64,000 nt of DNA from assembly GCA_016756725.1 (NCBI GenBank), contig JAESII010000007.1, positions 148,985 to 212,984 of the forward strand, written 5' to 3'. This stretch comes from Synergistaceae bacterium. GTDB taxonomy: Bacteria > Synergistota > Synergistia > Synergistales > Aminithiophilaceae. The translations under genes were made by a program, and so were the position numbers. Below, one piece after another: positions 16,428 through 23,577 of the stretch (the stretch's first letter is position 1; each line of letters opens with the position of its first letter). The notes under the pieces were generated by a model that saw only the letters and a program-made list of their open reading frames with translations, was not told the origin of the DNA and searched no databases.

Positions 16428-16957
16428 GACGGACTCCTTTCAAGATGGGCCTCGAGAAGGGCCAGCAGGTCCTCGGCCTCCTCGGGCAGAACGAGGCGGA
16501 CCGGCGGAGCCCCTTCCCTGGTGGGGAAATGACGGCTCCCGGGAAAGACGCCGTCGGCGAGGGCCATATCGATGAGGGACTCGGCAAGGGCCTCCTCAAG
16601 GTCTTCTCGGCGCTCGAAAGAGACCCCCCGGAAGCGGAGCCTCTCGCGGCGGAAAAAGTCTTCCACCAGTCGTCCCGCCTCGCCGTGAAGGGATTCTTCG
16701 CTGAGGTAGCCCACCCGCACCTCGCGGGAGCGGTTGAAAACGACGATATAAAGGAGCGTCACCAGGAGCGCTCCCATAAGGACCTCGACAAGGGCCACGT
16801 CAGGAGCCCCCATGAGGGCATAGATCAGGGCTGCGGCAAGACCGAAGAGCCCTCTGGCGACGACGGCGTGAAGGAAGTTCTCCTCGCGAACGACGAAAAG
16901 GGCCGTCAGGGGCAGGAGAAGGGTCAGGGCCGGCAGAAGCAGATCCTCGATGTTCAT
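16424..16957 (-). CDS. MbhD-like (MrpA C-terminal, DUF4040-type) antiporter subunit
   Basis: ATG 16957 (MNIEDLLLPALTLLLPLTA) with GGGAGGCGGAG upstream gives 177 residues; the longer track ORF starts too early. Three membrane helices carry FGLAAALIYALMGAPDVALVEVLMGALLVTLLYIV, a clear MbhD/MrpA-C motif. A soluble ~90-residue tail (LERREDLEEAL...FPTREGAPPVRLVLPEEAEDLLALLEAHL) is unusual for the family and of unknown role. It overlaps its neighbours on both sides by 4 bp. Confidence 0.82.
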   Translation of the reverse strand: MNIEDLLLPALTLLLPLTALFVVREENFLHAVVARGLFGLAAALIYALMGAPDVALVEVLMGALLVTLLYIVVFNRSREVRVGYLSEESLHGEAGRLVEDFFRRERLRFRGVSFERREDLEEALAESLIDMALADGVFPGSRHFPTREGAPPVRLVLPEEAEDLLALLEAHLERSPS

Positions 16958-17229
16958 CGCTCCGCCTCCCCTCCCGTGGCGCCCCAGCCGACAAGATAGG
17001 TCGTCAGAGGCCCCCAGGCCAAAAGGGCCAGGGCTCCGAGCAGAAGCTGAAGCCACCTCTCGGGATGACGGAAGGCCAGCCCCGCCAGAAGGAGCAGCCC
17101 CCCCAGCGTGTCGGCGATGCCCAGGTAGTGAAGCCGGGCCAGAGGCTCCTTTCGTGCGAGGCCCCGCCAGGTGCCGCCGACGAGGAAGAACCAGGCCAGC
17201 AGGGTCAGGACCGTCCCGACGGCACCCAT
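16954..17229 (-). CDS. mnhG: Na+/H+ antiporter subunit G (MnhG/MrpG)
   Basis: 91 residues from ATG 17229, which overlaps the mnhF stop (ATGA). Three predicted helices with MGAVGTVLTLLAWFFLVGGTWRGLARKEPLARLHYLGIADTLG; the YLG.ADTLG pattern is typical of MnhG. The track ORF (start 17508) includes out-of-frame sequence from the E/F genes and should be trimmed. Confidence 0.85.
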   Translation of the reverse strand: MGAVGTVLTLLAWFFLVGGTWRGLARKEPLARLHYLGIADTLGGLLLLAGLAFRHPERWLQLLLGALALLAWGPLTTYLVGWGATGGEAER

Positions 17230-17489
17230 CAGCTGTGCCCCCGGGCGAGAAAGAGGCCGAGAATGAGGACCGAGACGGAACCGATGAGCAGCGTCAGAAC
17301 CGCCACGGAAGCCATCGTCGGCGCCTGGAGCCAGCAGGACCAGACGAGAAGGAGCAAGGCCCCTTTCTGGGAGAAGGACGAAAAGAGGGCCAGCCGCGAC
17401 CAGATCCCCCCGGAGCGGGCGAAAGCCAGCCCCGTCGCCGCCAGAAGGCACCAGAGGAGAAGAGCCGTCAGGGGATTGAGGAGAGTCAT
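17229..17489 (-). CDS. mnhF: Na+/H+ antiporter subunit F (MnhF/MrpF)
   Basis: 86 residues, three hydrophobic segments and the usual MnhF size and position between E and G. ATG 17489 overlaps the mnhE stop (ATGA). Sequence conservation is low (LTALLLWCLLAATGLAFARSGGIWSRLALF), so the call leans on gene order and topology. Confidence 0.78.
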   Translation of the reverse strand: MTLLNPLTALLLWCLLAATGLAFARSGGIWSRLALFSSFSQKGALLLLVWSCWLQAPTMASVAVLTLLIGSVSVLILGLFLARGHS

Positions 17490-17866
17490 CGTTCCACCTC
17501 CAGGCCATGAATGAGGAGCCGCCCCTCTCCGTCTCGCCCGAGGGCCACGGCGTCGGGCGTGAGGGTGATCAGGTAGATCCGCTCCAGAACGAACGGTGCC
17601 GGCTCGTCCCAGAGATCCTCGGCGGAAAGAGTCTCGACCGTCCTGCCATTAAGGATGAGCGACCATCCCTGGCCATAGGCCCTGGGAAGAAGCGCCGCCA
17701 GGCGCCAGAGGAAGCGGCCGAAGGCTCGGTGAGAGGACTGCCGCCCCAGAAGAAGAGCCAGCCCCCAGGCGAGAAAGAAACCGGCCGTCAGGGTCAGAGG
17801 GTTAGTCCCGGCAAAGACCCACCAGCAGAGGAGGGCCGCGAGAAGCCAGAAGGTCAGGGCAACCAC
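17486..17866 (-). CDS. mnhE: Na+/H+ antiporter subunit E (MnhE/MrpE)
   Basis: About 126 residues. Two N-terminal helices (FWLLAALLCWWVFAG; LTAGFFLAWGLALLLG) are followed by a soluble part with LITLTPDAVALGRDGEGRLLIHGLE, which matches the LTPGT..V..D...L.VH.L pattern of MnhE. GTG 17866 is the only canonical start near the mnhD stop; a GGAGGTG overlapping it would better suit a CTG at 17857, so the exact start is uncertain. The track ORF starting at 18202 runs far into mnhD out of frame. Confidence 0.82.
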   Translation of the reverse strand: MVALTFWLLAALLCWWVFAGTNPLTLTAGFFLAWGLALLLGRQSSHRAFGRFLWRLAALLPRAYGQGWSLILNGRTVETLSAEDLWDEPAPFVLERIYLITLTPDAVALGRDGEGRLLIHGLEVER

Positions 17867-19278
17867 CTCCAGACGAGGAGAAGCACCTGGGCGAAAAGGA
17901 CGGAAAGTCCCAGCAGATTCTCCAGGTTCTCCAGAGCCCAAGGCCCTCCCTTGCCCTCTCCGGGCAAAGGCAGGAGGAAGGCCACGGTGAGGCCCAGAAG
18001 AAGCGTCACGACGGCCGGAATGACGCTGTGCGACGGCGTCCACCCCAGGAAGTGCCCCATCATGACCAGGGAGAGGGAAAGAAGAAGGGGAAAAAGCCAC
18101 TTCTGCCATCCGCCCTGACGGATCAGCCGCGGCCGGCCCAGGAGAGGACGGAGAAGGTAGATCGGCGTCAACAGGGCGAGGATCTTGAAAAGCCCCCCCC
18201 AAGGGGGGCTCATGGCCTCGCCCAGAGATTCCTTCAGCCCCGGAGCGCCCAGGAAAGGGGCGCCCGAAAGGGCCAGCGACGCTCCGAGAAGGGAGAGGAG
18301 GAGAGGCCAGGGAAGACCCTTGCGGGCCATGAAAGTGACCGAACGATGAGGCATGCGGCCCGCCGTGAGAAAGAGCCAGCCCTTGCAGAGACCGTGATAG
18401 AGGGCATACTGAGCCCCCAGGGCCGGCACGACGAGGATGAGGCCGACCTGGGCCAGCGTGCTGCTGGCCAGGAGTCTCTTGTAGTCGTCCTCTTTCAGCG
18501 CCAGCAGGGAACCGGCGACGAAGGAGAGAAGGGCCAGGGCCGTCAAAGGCCCGAGCAGCCGGGGTTCAACGGAGGCGAAACGAAGCAGAGGCGCCAGGCC
18601 TGTGGTGACGACGACGGCCGAAAGAAGGGCCGAAACGGGCGCCGCCGCCCCGCCGTGAGCTTCGGGCAGCCAGAGGCCCAGGACAAAGAGCCCCCCCTTG
18701 ACGGCCAGACCGGAGGCCATGAGAAGCAGGGCCAGAGGCGGGAGATCGGCCAAGCCGGCCATGGAGAAACTCCCCGTCGCGCCGAAGGCCTCGAGACAGC
18801 CCAGGAGGTAGAGGATCATCCCCACATGGCCCGTCATGAGATACTTGACGGCCGCCCAGGTCCGCCTCAGGCCGCCTCCCCACCGGATGAGGAGAAAGCC
18901 CAGAAGGGTCACCAGCTCGATGGCGACATAGACGTTGAAGAAATCATAGCTCACGAAGGCCGCGTTGCAGGCACCCAGAAGGAGCAGGACCAGCCCCTGG
19001 AAGGGGGGGCGCTCCCGTTCTTCCGGGGCCACGGCCGTGACGACCAGTCCTGCCAGGAGAACGAAGAGGGCACTCTGATCGTCGATGAAAAGATGGACTC
19101 CGAAAGGCCCAGAGAGGACGAGGTCCGAGGGAGGAAAGGAAAAGGCGAGGCGATGCAGGGCACCGACCGTAACGGCAACTCCCGTGCCGCCCTCGGCGAG
19201 GCGGCCGCCGCGGCCGAGGGCGAGGACAGCAAGTCCGGCCAGGAAAGGAAGAAAAACGGCCAGGGACAGAAAGGTCAC
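17854..19278 (-). CDS. mnhD: Na+/H+ antiporter subunit D (MnhD/MrpD; NuoN/NuoM-like ion channel subunit)
   Basis: 474 residues from GTG 19278 (MTFLSLAVFLPFLAG), with AAAGGAGAAG 7 nt upstream and a GTGA overlap with mnhC. It has about 13-14 helices. YVAIELVTLLGFLLI carries the conserved helix-5 Glu. VKYLMTGHVGMILYLLG, GLAVKGGLFVLGLWLPEAHGGAAAPVSALLSAVVV, with the conserved Lys, and KRLLASSTLAQVGLILV are complex I antiporter-like motifs. It is the only NuoL/M/N-like subunit in the cluster. The track start (19614) adds out-of-frame sequence. Confidence 0.92.
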   Translation of the reverse strand: MTFLSLAVFLPFLAGLAVLALGRGGRLAEGGTGVAVTVGALHRLAFSFPPSDLVLSGPFGVHLFIDDQSALFVLLAGLVVTAVAPEERERPPFQGLVLLLLGACNAAFVSYDFFNVYVAIELVTLLGFLLIRWGGGLRRTWAAVKYLMTGHVGMILYLLGCLEAFGATGSFSMAGLADLPPLALLLMASGLAVKGGLFVLGLWLPEAHGGAAAPVSALLSAVVVTTGLAPLLRFASVEPRLLGPLTALALLSFVAGSLLALKEDDYKRLLASSTLAQVGLILVVPALGAQYALYHGLCKGWLFLTAGRMPHRSVTFMARKGLPWPLLLSLLGASLALSGAPFLGAPGLKESLGEAMSPPWGGLFKILALLTPIYLLRPLLGRPRLIRQGGWQKWLFPLLLSLSLVMMGHFLGWTPSHSVIPAVVTLLLGLTVAFLLPLPGEGKGGPWALENLENLLGLSVLFAQVLLLVWRWLP

Positions 19279-19610
19279 CGGCGGCTTCTCCTTTCGATGC
19301 AGGAGGCGTCCAGGGTGGTGCAGCTCCTGGAGATATCCATGACGTAGACGATGAGCAGGGCCAGGGTGGCGAAGCCGATGACGATGGCCGTCAGGATCGC
19401 CGCCTGGGGGATGGGATCGGCGTAGGCTCCGGCCCCGTCGCCCAGAAGGGGAGCCCTCGGTCCGGCCCGGTAGCCGGCATGGACGAAGAGGGAGATGACG
19501 CCCGTGTTCATCACGTCCATGGCCAGCACCTTGGAGAGCACGTTCCGTCGCCCCACGAGGCCGACGAGTCCGATGAGAACGACGGAAAGCAGGATCCAGC
19601 GCAAAACCAT
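19275..19610 (-). CDS. mnhC: Na+/H+ antiporter subunit C (MnhC/MrpC; NuoK-like)
   Basis: 111 residues, three helices, with VLAMDVMNTGVISLFVHAGY and DPIPQAAILTAIVIGFATLALLIVYV; the DPIPQALVLTAIVIG-type motif is diagnostic for MnhC. ATG 19610 has an excellent AAGGAGGTG ribosome binding site. It is the first gene of the Mrp operon, just downstream of the decayed fadL, with only ~35 bp between them. Confidence 0.9.
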   Translation of the reverse strand: MVLRWILLSVVLIGLVGLVGRRNVLSKVLAMDVMNTGVISLFVHAGYRAGPRAPLLGDGAGAYADPIPQAAILTAIVIGFATLALLIVYVMDISRSCTTLDASCIERRSRR

Positions 19611-19645
19611 GCAATCACCTCCTTAGAAACCTTTCCGCCAACAGT

Positions 19646-20232
19646 TCAGAAGCGGTAGGACAGGGTGAAGGCAACGAGATCGGAGTCGCCGCTGCGGAAG
19701 CCGACGTCGCCCAGGATGCCCTCGTCGGGCCGGGCCACTGCGGAGGGGAACGCCGCCGGCGGAGAGCTCCGAATGGCCCTCGACAGTCACGGGGAGAGAC
19801 TCTGGATATTGGCGTAGGTGCTGTTGAGACGGCCAAACCAGTCTTCGTTGAAATCGGAACCGAGGCCGAAGCGGGTGAAAAGACCGACACCGTACCAGAA
19901 ACGGTCGTTCACCTGACGGGTGTCGTAAAGGTGGGAGGAATCCAGAGGTGCTCCTCGGCCCACTGGAAAAAGCCGTCGCCAAAGCGAAGAATCTCCGTCT
20001 GGGGCATGATGAAGGTCATGCCTGTGGCGAGGTGGATTCCCTCGAGCTGGGTGATTCCCGCCGGGTTGTAGGCCAGGGCGGAAGGATCGTCAGCCCGCGC
20101 CAGAGGGGCTCCGGCCAGGGCGTTGCTCCTGGCGCTGTACTCGGAAAGAGCGAAACCGGCCGCAAAAAGGGGGCCGGCAAAGACGAAAAGGAGAGCTCCA
20201 CCGGCGAGCAGAGCGTTGCGGAAGGACTTCAA
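19646..20232 (-). pseudogene. Decayed FadL/OmpP1/TodX-type outer-membrane transporter
   Basis: From TTG 20232 (behind GAGGAGG) the frame encodes a signal peptide and the FadL hatch start GFALSEYSARSNALAGAPLARADDPSALAYNPAG. About 100 codons in, near 19925-19940, the frame shifts: the original frame ends at 19909, while the next frame continues DTRQVNDRFWYGVGLFTRFGLG and stops at 19787. A last piece ends in DVGFRSGDSDLVAFTLSYRF, a typical beta-barrel C-terminus. Only ~180 of the usual 400 or more residues remain, so there is also a large internal deletion. It lies between an amidohydrolase gene and mnhC. Confidence 0.85.
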
Positions 20233-20272
20233 GGGAAAACCTCCTCAGCCGTCGTCAGATGGGGGGCGTTGA

Positions 20273-21457
20273 TCAAAGGGCCACCCCTTTATCCTTGTGG
20301 ACCATCTCACCGTCGATGAAGGTAGCCACAGCGACGGTCCGGTAGTGGAAGGGATCGCCCGTCCAGAGGACCAGATCGGCCCGTTTGCCCCCCTCAAGGC
20401 TACCCAGTTCCTCGTCCAGCCCCAGATGTTCGGCAGCATTCATCGTCAGAGCCTCCAGGGCCGCATCGGCGTCAAGACCTGATCGGACTGCCTCAGCAGC
20501 CTGAGCCAGGGCAAAGCGGATGGGAATGACGGGGTGATCGGTCGTCAGGGAAAGGTGAACGCCGGCCTGGTGGAGTCTGGCGGCATCGCCGATCTCAAGC
20601 CGGGCCAGCTCCAGCTTGGGCCGTGACGAAAGGGCCGGGCCATAGGCCACGGGAATGGCCTTCTCCTTCAGGACCGAGGCGATGGACAGGCCTTCCGTGC
20701 CATGTTCCAGAGTCAGCTTCAGGCCGAACTCATCGGCGATGCGCAGAGCCGTCATCATGTCATCGGCCCTGTGGGCATGAACGCGAAGGGGCAGCTTGCC
20801 CTCAAGGACCGGCAGCAGCGCCTCGGCCTTCACGTCACGGTCCAGACCCTTATCCTCGTCCTGACGATGAAGCTTTTCTCCGTAGTGACGGGCCTTGAGG
20901 AGAGCCTCCCGCAAGGTCGCCGCGACGGCCATGCGCGTCGACGGGGACGCCTTCTGAGCCTTGTAGACATTTTTGGGATTCTCGCCGAAGGCCGCCTTCA
21001 TCGCCGACGGAGCCAGACGGACCATAGCATCGACGACCGTTCCGGCCGTCTTCAGCACCGCGCCCTGGCCGCCGATGACATTGGCGCTGCCCGGAAGGAC
21101 CTGGACCGTCGTCACCCCGGCCTGTCGGGCCTCGGCGAAGGCCCGATCGACGGGATTGATGGCGTCGATGACACGCAGATGAGGCGTCACGGGATGGGTC
21201 ATCTCGTTGCCGCTGCCCTCGTCCTCGGGGATTCCCTCCTCCCAGAGGCCCAGGTGAGTGTGAACGTCGATGAGCCCCGCCGTGATCCAGAAGGGTTCGG
21301 CATCGATGACCCGGTAGGCCCCTTCATCATCGATGAGGGAATCGAGATCGGTCGCAAGGCCAGCGATGCGCCCCTTCTCGACGAGCAGATGCACGCGCTC
21401 CCTCGTCTTCTTTCTGCCGTCCCAGAGGAGGCCGTTGCGGAGCAGAAAACGGGTCAC
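20273..21457 (-). CDS. Amidohydrolase family protein (imidazolonepropionase-like)
   Basis: A 394-residue metal-dependent TIM-barrel hydrolase: HxH in AGLIDVHTHLGLWEEG (~residues 60-75), VHAHRADD, LEHGTEG and Asp in TTDHPVIP, ending with the composite beta-sandwich (GSLEGGKRADLVLWTGDPF). Uncharacterised bacterial members of this subgroup probably act on cyclic amides or dipeptides; the substrate is not predictable here. The GTG start at 21457 directly follows the ybjN-type stop, with AAGGAGG 8 nt upstream, so the two genes are coupled. Confidence 0.9.
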   Translation of the reverse strand: MTRFLLRNGLLWDGRKKTRERVHLLVEKGRIAGLATDLDSLIDDEGAYRVIDAEPFWITAGLIDVHTHLGLWEEGIPEDEGSGNEMTHPVTPHLRVIDAINPVDRAFAEARQAGVTTVQVLPGSANVIGGQGAVLKTAGTVVDAMVRLAPSAMKAAFGENPKNVYKAQKASPSTRMAVAATLREALLKARHYGEKLHRQDEDKGLDRDVKAEALLPVLEGKLPLRVHAHRADDMMTALRIADEFGLKLTLEHGTEGLSIASVLKEKAIPVAYGPALSSRPKLELARLEIGDAARLHQAGVHLSLTTDHPVIPIRFALAQAAEAVRSGLDADAALEALTMNAAEHLGLDEELGSLEGGKRADLVLWTGDPFHYRTVAVATFIDGEMVHKDKGVAL

Positions 21458-21922
21458 TTAAAGGACCTCCTTGACAAAGCGCTCGAGGGAGATCCGACAG
21501 GTCGTCAGAAAATCGATCACCCGCGCCCGCGTCACCCCGCCGGCCAGATCGAGATCGAGCTCCAGATGGGGATCGCCGTCACTGTCGATGTAGGCCCGGG
21601 AGAAACGCATCCCTTCGTTCCAGGCGTTGACGCTGCGCAAGGTAGCATCCGTATCGGCCCACCCGCAGTGGAACTGAATGCTCTCACCTCCGTCGGCGAC
21701 GAACATCTGCACCGAGTAGCCCATCATCTTGAAGTGACAGACGTCATTGCCGGCATCAAGATCCGTCTGGTAACCCTCGGTCCGCAGAAGATCACGGACC
21801 TCGAACAGGGAAAGGCGTCGGTGAATGATATCGGACGCCTCCAAAGGCAGAGCCGAAATGAGGCAGCTGAGCAGACCAAGGCAAAGGGCAAAAAGGACAA
21901 CAGGCGAACCGCGACGCTTCAT
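21458..21922 (-). CDS. YbjN-domain protein with signal peptide
   Basis: ATG 21922 behind GAGGAGG gives 154 residues: a signal peptide (VVLFALCLGLLSCLISALPLEA; the LLSC could alternatively be a weak lipobox) and a YbjN-type domain (YQTDLDAGNDVCHFKMMGYSVQMFV...LRSVNAWNEGMRFSRAYIDSDGDPHLELDLDL). YbjN domains resemble type III secretion chaperone folds and have no settled enzymatic role. Probably periplasmic. The track start at 22117 is too early and would run into the tRNA-Asn gene. Confidence 0.85.
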   Translation of the reverse strand: MKRRGSPVVLFALCLGLLSCLISALPLEASDIIHRRLSLFEVRDLLRTEGYQTDLDAGNDVCHFKMMGYSVQMFVADGGESIQFHCGWADTDATLRSVNAWNEGMRFSRAYIDSDGDPHLELDLDLAGGVTRARVIDFLTTCRISLERFVKEVL

Positions 21923-22087
21923 GAGGAGCCTCCTCTCGAATTCCCCCTCTCCGGGAGGGGATGCTTTTTTATCATACCCCAGAGGCCCGGCCTGGGCGAG
22001 ATGGCCCCGTTCGCTGTCAGATCCTCTGTGGCTGGCACAAAAAACGACCGCCCAGGCCGGTAAGGACCTGGGCGGTCGAACGAATTC

Positions 22088-22163
22088 TGGCTCCTCGGGC
22101 AGGACTCGAACCTGCAACCTAGTGGTTAACAGCCACCCGCTCTGCCTATTGAGCTACCGAGGA
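22088..22163 (-). tRNA. tRNA-Asn(GTT), CCA encoded
   Basis: On the minus strand, TCCTCGG acceptor, D-loop TAGCTCAATAGG, anticodon GTT in CTGTTAA, T-loop GGTTCGAGTCC and CCGAGGA-G-CCA fold into a complete cloverleaf. It follows tRNA-Cys in the same transcript. Confidence 0.95.
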
Positions 22164-22206
22164 ATGCGATAAAAGTGACTTCGAGAAGGACGGTGCCGAA
22201 AAAATT

Positions 22207-22280
22207 GGAGGCGGCACCCGGATTCGAACCGGGGATAAAGGATTTGCAGTCCTCTGCCTTACCACTTGGCTATGCCGCCC
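22207..22280 (-). tRNA. tRNA-Cys(GCA), CCA encoded
   Basis: GGCGGCA acceptor, anticodon loop CTGCAAA (GCA), T-arm GGTTCGAATCC, TGCCGCC-T-CCA. It is the first gene of the Cys-Asn pair, transcribed from the promoter at 22344-22372. Confidence 0.95.
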
Positions 22281-22343
22281 CGTTTCGTTATCGGTAAGGC
22301 TACATTCTCAAGGAATCTCGGCCTTTTCTGCACCGCAGAGCCC

Positions 22344-22372
22344 ATTCTACAGGGGCTCTGCGCCTGGGTCAA
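22344..22372 (-). promoter_or_regulatory. Promoter of the tRNA-Cys/tRNA-Asn unit
   Basis: On the minus strand TTGACC (22372-22367), 17 nt, TAGAAT (22349-22344), 64 nt before the tRNA-Cys 5' end. The -10 box sits between the arms of a 10-bp inverted repeat (CGCAGAGCCC ... GGGCTCTGCG). Confidence 0.7.
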
Positions 22373-22736
22373 GCCCCATTAGGCCTCATTCTCCCCTGAT
22401 TCCGCAATCAATACCCGTCACGTTACCCTGAAACGGAGTCGGTCTTCAATCCTCTATTGTTTTGCTCTCCACCTGTCTTTGAAAGAGGCGAGCTTCTTCC
22501 CATCATCCTCAAAGGTGACCCGGGAGTGCAATTTCTCCGAAAAAGCATCACAAAAGCAACGCAGCCTAAGCATGTCCTCTTTCGCAAGGAGGGGACCCCA
22601 CGCTGTGCCCGATCTGTCCGGTCAACAACAGCCCTTCGTCATAGAAGGTTAAACCAACCCCATCCTCGTCTCTGCAATCCAAGGGGAAAGACCCTGCTCT
22701 TCATCGGTCGCGGAGACAGGAGGACAGCCTTGAAAG
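22373..22736. other. Intergenic stretch without a convincing gene
   Basis: About 360 bp of lower GC and less codon-structured sequence between the tRNA-Cys promoter and the activase promoter. The 104-codon plus ORF at 22457 has no ribosome binding site, unusual composition and no recognisable motif, so I do not call it. The stretch could be a remnant or a foreign insertion scar next to tRNA genes. Confidence 0.5.
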
Positions 22737-22765
22737 TTGACATCGTTTTCGAGAAAAGCTATCCT
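22737..22765 (+). promoter_or_regulatory. Sigma70-type promoter of the activase/double-cubane operon
   Basis: TTGACA (22737-22742), exactly 17 nt, TATCCT (22760-22765). The expected transcription start, near 22772, is immediately before the inverted repeat at 22774. Confidence 0.75.
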
Positions 22766-22773
22766 TCCTGATA

Positions 22774-22797
22774 ATAATCGATAGCTATTTCGATTAT
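22774..22797. promoter_or_regulatory. 24-bp inverted repeat, probable operator
   Basis: ATAATCGA and TCGATTAT are perfect 8-bp arms around TAGCTATT, itself nearly symmetric. The repeat covers about +2 to +25 of the predicted transcript and ends just before the AAGGGGAG ribosome binding site. The position suits a repressor that blocks initiation. No candidate regulator is adjacent. Confidence 0.65.
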
Positions 22798-22808
22798 AAG
22801 GGGAGTGA

Positions 22809-23576
22809 ATGGCGATCGTTTCTCAAGTCATCGGCATTGATATCGGCTCCGTCGGGGCCAAGGGCGTTCTTTTCGACGGCTCCATTGCGGCCAGCGCCAT
22901 CGTTCCTACGGGGTGGGACATGAAAGAGACGTCCCGGTCCCTTCTGTCTTCCCTTGCGGGGGGTAAAGATGTGACGGCTCTTCCCCTCGTCGCCACAGGA
23001 TACGGCCGTAACGCCGTCGAAGGGGCAAGGAGGACGATGACGGAGATCACCTGCCATGCCAGAGGCGTTCGCTTCCTTCACGGAGAGGCCAGGACGGTTC
23101 TTGACATCGGCGGACAGGACAGCAAGGTCATCGGACTGGACCGGTCGGGGAAAGTGGTTGATTTCGCCATGAATGACCGCTGTGCCGCCGGGACGGGGCG
23201 TTTTCTTCAAATGATGGCTCATCGTCTTGATTACAGCCTTGACGACGTGAAGGCCCTGAGCTGTGACGGTGAGGTGCAGCCTCTGACGAGCATGTGCGCC
23301 GTCTTCGCCGAGACGGAAGTGGTGGCCCATATTGCCCGCGGCGTGCCCCGGGAAGCGCTGCTTCGTGGAATCCTGCGAGCCATCGCAGCCCGCGCAGCGG
23401 CGATGGTGACAAAAACGGGCCTGACAGAGCCTCTCTTCTTCTCGGGGGGACTCTCGCGCATCGGCAGCCTGGCAACGCTGATCGGCCGCGAGCTGAAAAC
23501 GGAGGTCGCCGTCCACGGCCGGTCGCCCCTGGCGGGAGCTATCGGTGCAGCCCTGATCGCCTGGGAGGAGCGCTGA
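22809..23576 (+). CDS. ATP-dependent activase of the BadF/BadG/HgdC family (double-cubane protein reductase type)
   Basis: A 255-residue ASKHA-fold ATPase with phosphate loop GIDIGSVGAKG (residues 9-19), VLDIGGQDSK and FSGGLSR. Cys125 (NDRCAAGTGRF) and Cys163 (SMCAVFAETEV) match the two Cys that each subunit gives to the dimer-bridging [4Fe-4S] cluster in HgdC. In the family, ATP hydrolysis drives one electron at very low potential onto a partner dehydratase or double-cubane protein. ATG 22809 follows AAGGGGAG. The partner starts 1 nt past its stop. An electron donor (ferredoxin or flavodoxin) is not encoded nearby. Confidence 0.93.
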   Translation: MAIVSQVIGIDIGSVGAKGVLFDGSIAASAIVPTGWDMKETSRSLLSSLAGGKDVTALPLVATGYGRNAVEGARRTMTEITCHARGVRFLHGEARTVLDIGGQDSKVIGLDRSGKVVDFAMNDRCAAGTGRFLQMMAHRLDYSLDDVKALSCDGEVQPLTSMCAVFAETEVVAHIARGVPREALLRGILRAIAARAAAMVTKTGLTEPLFFSGGLSRIGSLATLIGRELKTEVAVHGRSPLAGAIGAALIAWEER

Positions 23577-23577
23577 G

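Noticed and set aside
18028-19347. 439-residue plus-strand ORF opposite mnhD
   Set aside because: Low-complexity composition rich in Arg, Gly and Glu; shadow of the conserved antiporter gene.
21947-21970. Short hairpin plus T-run on the plus strand
   Set aside because: Shaped like a terminator, but no plus-strand gene precedes it; it lies in the leader of the minus-strand YbjN-type gene.
22457-22771. 104-residue ORF before the activase gene
   Set aside because: No ribosome binding site and no motif, and its end overlaps the promoter of the next operon.
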